From: Farysia itapuensis
Taxonomy: Eukaryota > Basidiomycota > Ustilaginomycetes > Ustilaginales > Ustilaginaceae
Direction: 5' to 3'
Length of the DNA stretch: 64,000 nucleotides
Assembly (NCBI GenBank): GCA_023212645.1
Contig: JALBYC010000021.1
Location: 62,403 to 126,402 of the forward strand
Notes under the pieces: model-generated
The model's database searches: none
What the model was told of the DNA's origin: nothing
Seen by the model: the letters and a program-made list of their open reading frames with translations, nothing else
Made by a program: the position numbers and the translations under genes
Part shown: in pieces, positions 48,886 to 57,900 of the stretch
How the letters are laid out: the number at the start of each line of letters is the position of its first letter
Numbering within the stretch: position 1 is the first letter of the stretch

Positions 48886-49593
48886 CTAATGACAAGCTAG
48901 GCCCTGATCATCGTCCAAGAGTGATGAGAGATCCCTGTTGAACCAGTAATGGCCTAGACCTGCACCTAGGATTCGGGCGAACGGAACGCGTGTAAGCATT
49001 GGAACCTGTGCCATGTCTTTCCCACCTATCTTACCTGCGACGATAGCTCCGATGATCCAGCCGTTGAACGACATGGCTACAAGCATGAGGAGGAAGCTGA
49101 TGAGAATTGAAAGAGCGTAAAGGAAAGAACGACGCAGTTGCGCCCGCTGTGATATTGGTAAGGTCGAGGTGAGGCCTAATTTTCTGCTCCATCCACTGCT
49201 TCTGCTACTACTGGAGCTGGCTATTGACCTGTTCGGCGAGCTGGAACGGACACCGCGAGCTAGTCCGGCGGAGTCGCCAGAATTGGCATGCTGTAAGGTT
49301 GTCGGTAGAATTGATGCTCTTCTGCGATGTTGACCCTTGCCAGCGCCTAAGACGGAGTTAGCGATTTGTGCGTCAAGTCGTCTGGTATATAGCCGAAGCC
49401 ACTCGTAGAAGACGCCTACCAGCGCTATAACGGCCAGCGACGTGTAGAGGCCTGAAGGTGTAGATATGCGCCACGAGGGTGTCAGGATGCACAAGTTCGT
49501 GGTGTCCCAGTTCCAGATCATATTCATGGGGCACGACATATCCATGTCACCATGACCTCCATGGTCCATACCACTATGACCGCCGTGATTCAT
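48886..49593 (-). CDS. Ctr-family copper transporter
   Basis: Exons 49593-49035 and 48965-48886 (intron 69 nt, GTAAGA, ATCCTAG, phase 1) give 212 aa. The ATG at 49593 is the first in frame. The N-terminus is a Met/His copper-binding region (MNHGGHSGMDHGGHGDMDM). TM1 follows WRISTPSGLYTSLAVIALVGVFYEWLRL. A Ser-rich cytosolic loop of about 90 residues precedes TM2 with MLVAMSFNGW, the essential M-x3-M. Splicing joins TM3 as AIVAGAGLGHYWF, restoring the G-x3-G packing motif. It forms a trimeric plasma- or vacuolar-membrane Cu(I) channel. It shares a 180-bp promoter with mitochondrial TrpRS. The intron lies in TM3 and is stopless in frame. Confidence 0.9.
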   Translation of the reverse strand: MNHGGHSGMDHGGHGDMDMSCPMNMIWNWDTTNLCILTPSWRISTPSGLYTSLAVIALVGVFYEWLRLYTRRLDAQIANSVLGAGKGQHRRRASILPTTLQHANSGDSAGLARGVRSSSPNRSIASSSSSRSSGWSRKLGLTSTLPISQRAQLRRSFLYALSILISFLLMLVAMSFNGWIIGAIVAGKIGGKDMAQVPMLTRVPFARILGAGLGHYWFNRDLSSLLDDDQGLACH

Positions 49594-49773
49594 GCCGAAT
49601 GTGACGAAGTGCGTGTCTGAGAGGAGTGTAGTCAAGTCTTCGATTATGATAGGATTAAGCTCATCAAGGTTTCCAAGATGTGCGTGTGCTCGGATCTCGG
49701 GATGTGTTTGAAACCTTGTTGGCTTCTTCCTTTGTCAACTTCGCCGCGGGCAACATCGTGACTGCAGCCAGGG

Positions 49774-50976
49774 ATGTGGCTTTGTGGAAGACACTTGACT
49801 CACAGGCATGTACATGCGACGGTGCAGCTGTCTCGACAATATTCCGCTTCAATCTCTCCAGTCAAAGTTACGAATAATGACGAAAAAGCCAGAGGCAGAG
49901 TGATATTCTCCGGAATACAGCCTACCGGTATTCCACATCTGGGCAACTACTTGGGTGCCTTGCGGAATTGGACAGACCTACAGGCAAGATCTTTGCCCGA
50001 GGAGTCGCTTTTCTTCTCCATTGTTGGTCATCATGCCTTGACCATGCCACAGGATCCGACAAGATTGCGAAAGGAACGCACAGAGATGATGGCAACCCTG
50101 CTGGCTATCGGTCTGGATCCCCATCGTTCCACCATCTTTCATCAGGATCATGTGTCAGAGCACACTGAGCTTGCTTGGATTCTCAACTGTCTCGCTCCTT
50201 TCGGTAGACTGGCGCGTATGACGACCTGGAAATCCAAGATTGCCACTGCGCGGAACAGCTCAGAATCAGAGCAAGAAGCCATAGACGGCAAGGATCTATC
50301 ACTCGGACTGTTCGCGTATCCTGTCCTACAGGCAGCCGATATATTGCTCTACAAAGCAACACACGTTCCTGTGGGCGAGGACCAGGTCCAGCACCTCGAG
50401 CTCAGCAGAGATCTCGCAGACCTGTTCAACCGACGTTTCCAAAAGCGCAACTACTTCCCATTGCCAGGTCATATCATCACGCCGACCAAACGCATCCTTT
50501 CACTTAGAGATCCGGCAAGTAAGATGTCAAAATCTGCGCCAGACGTCAATTCGCGCATTCTCATCACTGATTCACCAGATCAGGTCAGCAGCAAAATTCG
50601 TAAAGCCGTTACTGACTCAAACCCCACGTTAGTATATGATCCTCAAGACAGACCAGGGGTCAGCAACCTGCTCCTACTCTTGTCCTCTCTTGAAGGCCGA
50701 CTTTTCAACAGCTCAGCTACTGATGAAGATCCAAGTCAATGCGCACAAAGGCTGAACGCTGCGATTGAGGCTCAAGGTGCTTCGACCGGCCAGTACCTGA
50801 AGGCTGCCCTCACAGAGGCTATCATCGAGACTTTACGCCCGATACAGTCGGAGCTGCAGAGATTGCGACAGGATCCAGGTTATCTGCAGCAAATGGAGGA
50901 ACTTGGCAGGACCAAAGCCAAACAAGTGGCTGTGAACACCATGGTTGAAGTCAAAAAGATTATCGGTCTTGCATAA
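49774..50976 (+). CDS. msw1: tryptophanyl-tRNA synthetase, mitochondrial
   Basis: A 400-aa class I synthetase of the bacterial/mitochondrial TrpRS type. VIFSGIQPTGIPHLGNYLGAL carries the HIGH-equivalent HLGN near residue 58. Later come MPQDPTRLRKER, HTELAWILNCL, GLFAYPVLQAADILLYKA, VPVGEDQVQHLELSRDLA, and SKMSKS near residue 249. The N-terminus (HVHATVQLSRQYSASIS) is basic and hydroxylated, a mitochondrial presequence. It charges mitochondrial tRNA-Trp. No intron is required. A frame upstream of the ATG could contain a leader, but the ATG at 49774 gives a sensible protein. Confidence 0.94.
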   Translation: MWLCGRHLTHRHVHATVQLSRQYSASISPVKVTNNDEKARGRVIFSGIQPTGIPHLGNYLGALRNWTDLQARSLPEESLFFSIVGHHALTMPQDPTRLRKERTEMMATLLAIGLDPHRSTIFHQDHVSEHTELAWILNCLAPFGRLARMTTWKSKIATARNSSESEQEAIDGKDLSLGLFAYPVLQAADILLYKATHVPVGEDQVQHLELSRDLADLFNRRFQKRNYFPLPGHIITPTKRILSLRDPASKMSKSAPDVNSRILITDSPDQVSSKIRKAVTDSNPTLVYDPQDRPGVSNLLLLLSSLEGRLFNSSATDEDPSQCAQRLNAAIEAQGASTGQYLKAALTEAIIETLRPIQSELQRLRQDPGYLQQMEELGRTKAKQVAVNTMVEVKKIIGLA

Positions 50977-51023
50977 AATGTCATTGGGTGCCGGGGTATA
51001 TTGCAGATATGGAGACACAAGGC

Positions 51024-51608
51024 TCAGAAGTTCTCTAGTCTGGTCTGAATCGAGTTTGCAGCTGCAGAGAGGTCTTTGAGGGAGCGTTCCACGTACTCAA
51101 GCTTTGCTTTTTTGAGCTTGTTGTCTTTGACCACGTCGTTTCTTTCTTGCTGGCGCTTCAGTTTGTGATCTTGGAGACGTTTGCGTTCCGCTAATTCGAA
51201 ATGTAGGCGCGCGAGCATGAGAGCGTGTGGACTCGATTCGTCTGGTATGTCTGAGTCTGCGCTGGCTGCCTTGAACTCTGCCAAGCTATGCAGAGGAATA
51301 TCCTGGTAGATCGACTGGAAGCCTTGACACGATTTCACCTCTTGCTCCAGCATCGACTCTTCATACTTCAGATTCTGGAGTGCAAGTCGTGCGAGGTCGA
51401 CTTTATTACGTTCTTCACCCACTCTTTCTCTTTGCTGTAGAGCTTCCAGATGTACCGAGCGATTCGCGCGCTTAAGCACTAGAAACATACGGCTAGCCTG
51501 ACTCAGCAAGTCCATACTTGCTTCTGGTGACATAGCGGCCGTCTTGTTGGATGACAGCTGAGCCAAGTCAGAGAGAGCTTGCTTCAGCTCCTCTCCTGTT
51601 GCCGTCAT
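51024..51608 (-). CDS. THO complex subunit 5-like protein (Fmip1 family)
   Basis: A 194-aa, almost wholly helical protein. MFLVLKRANRSVHLEALQQRERVGEERNKVDLARLALQNLKYEESMLEQEVKSCQGF follows the THOC5 N-terminal signature (ANR.VHL, LQNL.YE, C..F). IYQDIPLHSLAEF and a Lys/Arg-rich C-terminal coil follow. Animal THOC5 is much longer (about 680 aa), so this is a short fungal form or only the conserved N-terminal module. THO links transcription with mRNA export in the nucleus. Single exon; the ATG at 51608 is the first in frame. The 5' side is the long repeat-rich region at 51.7-51.96 kb. Confidence 0.8.
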   Translation of the reverse strand: MTATGEELKQALSDLAQLSSNKTAAMSPEASMDLLSQASRMFLVLKRANRSVHLEALQQRERVGEERNKVDLARLALQNLKYEESMLEQEVKSCQGFQSIYQDIPLHSLAEFKAASADSDIPDESSPHALMLARLHFELAERKRLQDHKLKRQQERNDVVKDNKLKKAKLEYVERSLKDLSAAANSIQTRLENF

Positions 51609-52091
51609 CCTTGCAATCTGACTGCAGTTGCGAGAAGCAAGCCTCGACGTCTGAAGCTTTCGAGCTTTCGATGGTCAGGACGTGACCTTTTCGAAACACA
51701 GACACTCACAACTCACAAGCTGAGTTCACGAATACGACTCTGTGTGAGTCACAGTCACAGGAACTAAAATCACAAATCACGTGCCTCGCAACGTTGTTCA
51801 ATTCACACTCACACTTTTAGACTCACAACTCACAAGTCACAAGTCACAATTGTGCCTGTCAGTTCACACACTCACGTTCATGTGACCGTCAGTCTCACTC
51901 ACACCGTCTATCGCACTTGTGAGTCTGTGAAGCTGTAATTGTGAGTCTGTGACTCAGGCCTCACGTGTGGCTTCATACCACAGTTTGTATCCAGGGTCAC
52001 CAATCTGTCTGCCACACAGTCTGTCATATGTGTCCCACGGTCAATGAACAATCTATCCGAGTTAATGTTAGGGGAAACTGAGCGAAAATTT
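51609..52091. other. intergenic region dominated by TCACA/GTGAG repeats
   Basis: 483 bp upstream of THOC5-like and downstream of AFI1-like. The repeat array occupies 51690-51965; the remaining 125 bp show nothing recognisable. Confidence 0.6.
51690..51965. repeat. irregular TCACA/GTGAG repeat array
   Basis: Dense words such as ACTCACAACTCACAAG, CACAAGTCACAAGTCACAA and TGTGAGTCTGTGA, first mainly as ACTCACA and then as GTGAGTC. It shares GAGTCTGTGAAGCTGT (51921-51936) exactly with 47699-47714. It partly forms an inverted arrangement that could fold. Confidence 0.8.
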
Positions 52092-54539
52092 TCATGAGCG
52101 CAACGGTTCATTCACATGTCTGCCGTTGGCTTTGGGTCCGCTCGATCTGGGTCTCGAAGGAGGAAGACTATGAGTTTCGCCAGCTTGAGTTTGTTCTGCT
52201 AGTCCTTGCGCTAAACGTGCAAACGCAAGGCGTTGATAGATGTGCATGCTCTGCACGAATTTGCGTCCGATTGGATGCCGGCACAAATGTAGGAAGATCT
52301 TGACTGTCGCATCGCGCACCACTGAATTTGGATGGAAAAGTCCGAATCCCAACGGCAAGAGACCACCGGCGTGAGGTGGCAACAGAGCCAGCATTTCCGT
52401 GATCTGATCTTGAGTCACCACCTTACTCGCAATCGTTTCGAATATGAGGTCAGACTCGCCAACTGCGAGCGACTTGGCCCGGCGCAATCTCCCAATCTGG
52501 TGTGCAGCATCAAAGTCCGTAATTGCCTCGGTGAAGCCGCCTTGTGCTTGCAGTTCGTCCCTCGAGATCTGATACGCAATCGAACTGCGGAAGCCTTCGA
52601 CACGCATCTGGTTGGCCAAGATTTCTTGCATCTCCGAGTCGCGATCAACGTACACGGGTCCTGCGCCAAGTTGTCCATTCAGAAAAGGTTGACATGTTGG
52701 GCCTAGTGTTGAGTGGCCGTAGAAATGTTCTTCGTGCCTGGCAACACCTCGTACAAAAGCAAAGACATAGTCTGTGACTCGAGATCGAACGTATCTCTCG
52801 CCATGGTGAGATGCAATGGCACCCAGGAGCTCCTCCATGAACAAAGGACTCGCCAGGTCCGTTTTTCCTTCAGCTGCAGCCCGGTCGCGAACTTCTCCTA
52901 GTACTCCGCCTAAGCTTGAAGCTTTACCCACGAAGCCAGAGGGCACGGCAGAGAGAGCACCAAACTGAGCAAGATCTGTATCGTATGACCGTGCATCATG
53001 ACCAATGCCAGAGCTACCTGCAAGAGACGCAAGACTGTTGCTGGAGACCCCATCGCGGGGGAGCGTGATTGATTTACCTCTGGGCGCTGGTTGTGGCGCT
53101 GGAGCGGCGGGCGCTATATCTCTGGCGACCTGAACCTTGCCAGTAGCCACATTGAACAGCACGTCCCATGCGTGTAGGTCTTCGAAGCGCGGGTTGGTCA
53201 CTCCAGCGATGTATCCAGGTACTTTTTCGAGGTCATCCAGGTTCAAGAGATTGGTGTACGGGAATGCGCGTGCGGCAAACCCCTTTAGCAACGCACCGCA
53301 ACCGGATCCAAGTGCACAAGCCGCGAGCACAAAATTAGCCACATGGTTTGCAGGCTGTCCATAGCCCAGGAAAATGACCCTCTTCTGGGTGATCAGAGCG
53401 TTGAAGAGCAAAATAATCGGATGAGTCGATGACCCATTCGAGTGCAAATGTGGATGAAGCGGACCCGTCGGCGCTGACTGAGGGCCAGAGAATGTCTGAA
53501 TCAGCTGAATGAGCGAATAGTCCCCTACTTCTTCTGAAAAGGTGGTCAAAGGCACTCGAAGTGGAAGCTGGAAGGAGCGATAGTTGAGAATGGTATCGTA
53601 GTAATGGGTATCTCGAGGCTTGTTCGGACTGGGGCTGAGACGACGATCGCTTGCATTGGCGGCTGCAGTAGCCGCAGCAGTGACGGAGTTGGAAGACGAT
53701 CCACGCGTTGCCAGCGCTGGCCGGAGCGATGAAATACTTAGACGTTTACGCAAAGACTTTGTCTCGGACGATATCGTGGACACACTGTCAGCACGCGACC
53801 GCGTCTGTTCGGCGTCATGCGGAAGAGGAGCTTGATCATACTCGGAGACTGGCTTGGTCGCGCCCACGTCTGACCTGTCCCAGCTCCGGGTCGACGGACC
53901 GAATCGTTCCTCGAGCAAGTCGCGGCGATCCGATGCTCTCAGAACCATCTTCTCGGCCTTTGTATAGACAGGCGCTGCCGACAGGTCGAGCATGTTGACG
54001 GCATCATACAGCTTGGCCAGACATTCTTCGCCAGGCTCTTTGAAGTAGTCGTCCAAGGCCATCAATAGGACGGGCTTGAACACGTCTATGAAAGGATGCC
54101 GAGTGCCAATAGCCAACGCTTTGACTAGAGCACCTCGTCGGACTGAGCTGTCGTGTTTGGTCCGGACAAGGCTGATGACGTACGTTAGATTGTCTGAAGA
54201 CCAATTCTGAACGTCCACGCCGACGGTATCGCTGGATGAGTTCTGGATGACAGCCTGTGGCGGAGACTTGAGGAAAAAGAAGGTCCAGTCTTCGCTTCTT
54301 GCGTGCGCTCCGTCTGGAAGCATGAGCTCTGCCAGCATGTGCTCGTCATAGCCTGTCGGCTTCGGATACTGGTGCGCAAGCGTAGAGCCTCTATCGATGT
54401 CGAACTCCGCCAAGATGCAGAATTTGCAGTGCTCTGAGCCGTTGGAAGGCTGCTGGAGATCTTCAGACACAGCAAGGTGTTTCGAAGGTCCAGCAATCGC
54501 TTCCAGCGAGTGACTTCGAGTCGGAATCATACCAGACAT
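52092..54539 (-). CDS. afi1: AFI1/DENN-type Arf-interacting polarity protein
   Basis: An 815-aa protein. CKFCILAEFDIDRGSTLAHQYP near residue 36 is the opening of the Afi1 N-terminal docking domain. AELMLPDGAHARSEDWTFFFL and LTYVISLVRTKHDSSVRRGALVKALAI follow, as in DENN/uDENN proteins. A central region (ILLFNALITQKRVIFLGYGQPANHVANFVLAACAL, AFPYTNLLNLDDLEKVPGYIAGVTNP) matches the SPA (stabilisation of polarity axis) domain. In yeast Afi1 binds Arf3 and localises it to polarised membrane. A Ser/Ala-rich insert separates the two halves. The gene is intronless and divergent from separase. Confidence 0.82.
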   Translation of the reverse strand: MSGMIPTRSHSLEAIAGPSKHLAVSEDLQQPSNGSEHCKFCILAEFDIDRGSTLAHQYPKPTGYDEHMLAELMLPDGAHARSEDWTFFFLKSPPQAVIQNSSSDTVGVDVQNWSSDNLTYVISLVRTKHDSSVRRGALVKALAIGTRHPFIDVFKPVLLMALDDYFKEPGEECLAKLYDAVNMLDLSAAPVYTKAEKMVLRASDRRDLLEERFGPSTRSWDRSDVGATKPVSEYDQAPLPHDAEQTRSRADSVSTISSETKSLRKRLSISSLRPALATRGSSSNSVTAAATAAANASDRRLSPSPNKPRDTHYYDTILNYRSFQLPLRVPLTTFSEEVGDYSLIQLIQTFSGPQSAPTGPLHPHLHSNGSSTHPIILLFNALITQKRVIFLGYGQPANHVANFVLAACALGSGCGALLKGFAARAFPYTNLLNLDDLEKVPGYIAGVTNPRFEDLHAWDVLFNVATGKVQVARDIAPAAPAPQPAPRGKSITLPRDGVSSNSLASLAGSSGIGHDARSYDTDLAQFGALSAVPSGFVGKASSLGGVLGEVRDRAAAEGKTDLASPLFMEELLGAIASHHGERYVRSRVTDYVFAFVRGVARHEEHFYGHSTLGPTCQPFLNGQLGAGPVYVDRDSEMQEILANQMRVEGFRSSIAYQISRDELQAQGGFTEAITDFDAAHQIGRLRRAKSLAVGESDLIFETIASKVVTQDQITEMLALLPPHAGGLLPLGFGLFHPNSVVRDATVKIFLHLCRHPIGRKFVQSMHIYQRLAFARLAQGLAEQTQAGETHSLPPSRPRSSGPKANGRHVNEPLRS

Positions 54540-54924
54540 TGCAGATGTATTATCAGATCAACCCGTTCATGGAGCCATGCACTGGCTGACAGAAAGTCGC
54601 GAAGGAGGGAAGCTTAGCTCGCGAGACAATTTGAGCTTGGTGACCTTGCAAGTGTAGAGAGAGCGCACATCGACAGCGGTGAGTCGTGACAGGTCGCGCT
54701 CTTTACGAAACCAAAATCGCGAAACCGAAACCGGAAACCAACACCGGAAAAAGTGAATCTAACTGTGACTCTGGACCGGGTCAATTAGGTCACGTGTCTC
54801 AGACCAACACGCCGCGTCTGCCAAAACCTCGAATTACTCCTTCTCGCGGATGTTGCTTCTTACTGAACCATTAGGTCTGAACGCTACGTCCCTATAGCGC
54901 TTTGGCGCGCCCGCTTCAAATAGC
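54540..54924. other. divergent region of AFI1-like and separase genes
   Basis: 385 bp without a gene. It contains GTCGCGAAGG near 54595, TCGCGAAA at 54717-54724 and a GGAAACC/GAAACC-rich stretch (54722-54755). CACGTG lies near 54794. Confidence 0.5.
54717..54724. promoter_or_regulatory. candidate SBF-type CGCGAAA box upstream of separase
   Basis: TCGCGAAA lies 200 bp before the separase ATG; a second GTCGCGAAGG is near 54595. It resembles the half site of the TTTCGCGAA palindromes upstream of SMC1 and Polo kinase. Confidence 0.3.
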
Positions 54925-57900
54925 ATGCCTGCAAAAGTAGCTGCGAGCAGTAGTCGCGCTCCCCCAGGAACGGCGGCTGGCCGGCCAGCCACGCGGAAGC
55001 CAACAGCGTCCTCTGTAAAGACAGCAGACGCCATTGTTCTGTCAAGGACGATCACGACTAGGCCGCCCCGATCAGTCGGGGCAGATGCTACTCAAAAGCT
55101 TCAAACGTCATCCGGGGCTAAGACTACGGCCTCAACGCGCTCGTCCGCATCATCCACAAAAAATGCTGTCTCGCAGTCATCAGCCGCTTCATCTAGCAAG
55201 AATGTGTCCTCGACGCAAACTTCAACAGTATCACGCAGCACGGCGGCTTCATCCAAAATAATCTCACTTGGTGCTGCTCCTCCGCCGTTGTCCTATTCTT
55301 CGGACCTCACGTGGACTGAAGCTGAGATAATCGAGGCTTTCACCAGTCCAAAGGATTTTCGAGAGTGTCTCCCGCACTATGTATTGCTGCTGCTTGGAGC
55401 GACCTCGGACGATTTAGATCTGGACCTAGGGCAGATTTTCACTTTTGCACCAATCGCCAAGCTGAGTCAGGCTAGAGCTGTGTACTTCGCCAAGCAGCTA
55501 GTCAATGCCGGGCTAGGCTGCATCGGCTCACTCGTCACTTCTAGCTGGACATGTTCAAGCCACGTTCGAGCTTCTGTATCCAGTTCGACGAAGCGACCAG
55601 CACCGGCAGCTACCAATACTTCAGTAGTTGCCTCGCTTCCAGCTGGAATCCGTTCGGTGCAAGCGGCGATTCAGACCTTTCGAATTGCGTGTCGATTTCT
55701 ACTGTCCCAATCATCAACGTCGTCGCAGTCTGCGTCATCTAGCAGTGGGAAGGAACTCGAGGTCGAGATAATTGTACTGCGAACGAGCAGCAAGTTCAAG
55801 ACGCTAGGGTTCGGCGCGCTGTCGCACCAGGACGTCCACTATCTGGCCAGCATGGTTGTTGGCAAAAAGACGTCCAAAGTTTCCGACGACAGCATTCTAC
55901 TCGTGCCGTTGCAAAGGCCATGCGGGCTCAAATGGTCCGAGGCTTCTCGAACATTTCTCGTAGAGCTACAAAGCCTTAGTGCAACAAACCGCTTAGAAAG
56001 TGCCTCACTAGCAGATCTGCCTTCCATACTTAACGATTTGCAGGATGATCTCGGAGCACTCGCGTGGCAGACTCTGGGCCGAAACGAGTCTACCGATACT
56101 CGCACCTGGGACCGAGTGGCGTACTCAATCGAACGCTCCATATCAAAAGCTTTGCAAAGACTTGACATTCCGAACGATCTTGCAAACTTGCCTTTGCGAG
56201 CAATAGCCTTGTTTTTCCTGGTGCAAGTCAGCGATATCGACGTTGACGCTTTCTGGGAACGAGCGGCTAGAATTGGGGGTGCTTGTCTCAAATTTGAGGA
56301 AGGAAAAGGGAGCGACGTCCTCAACGCCTTCCTGCAAGTCCAGCAATTGTTTGAAAATTTGATAGCCAGAGCAGTCTCTGCTGATATCGCCAAGACCGAG
56401 GGTCCCGGGTATATCAAATTCTGCGAGTATTGGGTCAGCTTTGCGAAGAAGGTGGGTTGCACCCCCGGAATTGATCGAGCTATAGCAGCCATGGACAGAA
56501 ACACTACAAGAGAATCACTCAAGGAGCCAGTCTCTGATAGGATAGACATTGATAAGGGAAGCAAGGAAGACCGTCCCAAAAGGACCAAGACGGAGCAAGA
56601 GATGGTCAAGCTCGCGGCATCCTTGACAAATGCCGTCCTCAGCTTGGACGAAATGATTGCGAACAAAGCTGATAGCAAAGCCGAGCAAAAGCTTCAGCAA
56701 GCCACACACCTTATCAACAGCATCGGCTCATGGCCCGCAACGTTGTCTCCGTCAACTCAGATCAAGCTGCATAGGGTCTTGGATCGGATCTCTCGGCGCG
56801 CTTGGACGAAGCTGAGCACTCAAGGTGTGAACAGTCGAGGGCAATCCAAGAGCGAGGAGTCTTCCTCGACCTGCATCGATGAAGTTGCTTATGCTTGCAT
56901 CACCCTGCTCGAATCTCTCTTCCGTCTGGGCGAGCCTGTGTCGTCTCACGTCGCCTCGGAAACTTTACCAAATCTTGAATGTCAGCTGACTGATTTGATC
57001 CATGGTCGGAGAATACTTGCAAACAAGGTCTTCTCGCCTTCGTCCAAAGTTTGTCGCGATCAAACACTCTCCCACCTGGAACAATGTCAGGCATTGCTTG
57101 AGTGTGCCAGAACTGGAACCTCAGTTAGGCCCAGTGTAATGTCAGAGCAGCTGCGACTGTTATCTAGCAGCTTTTACAATCCTGCCGGCATCCTTTACAA
57201 CAACTCAAGTTACGAGGATGCAGCCATCTTTTTGCAACACGCGGCCGCGTGTGACCTTCAGTCGGTGCAGATCATGTCTCACCTCGTGGAAGAACGCGCT
57301 CAAGCTTCTTGCGATCGCGTTCTGACTGATGATCTAGAAAAGCGTCAAGAAGGCGTGACCAAAAAGCTCGAATTTGTTGCTGTCGCCCTACGTCTTAGCG
57401 GGCAGAAGGAGGCTGCACATGATGCATACCAAGACGTTTTTGCATCATTGTCTAAGGGTGTTCAGCGTCGTCTCATGCAGGTTGCGGATCGCATCGGTAT
57501 CGACGAGATGTTCACAATGTCTGACAACAAAGCTGTAGCCTCACTGATAAAGTCAATTGTCGATCTGGCCGTATTTGATTTGTCACTTGATCTTGATCCT
57601 GACGCTGCCCCGCAGAGCTTTACTGCATGGCTCCTCCAGGACAATCAATTTTCGGCGACTGTCAAGGGAGCGATGCTGGAACAAGCCGCCAATCTCCTAG
57701 AGTCCAGATCGCACCTACATGGAGCGAGTAAGGCCCTGGCAAGCGTCCAAAAGGTTCTCTATTCTGTATACGGTGCGGAACAGTATCCGCTGCGCCGTGC
57801 TAGGACGCTGATCAAACAGCTGGAGCTGGACGTGCTTTCTCAACGATTAAACATACCTCAAGAAATGTTTGATAGTCTCGTTTCCGAAGCGCATGATTGT

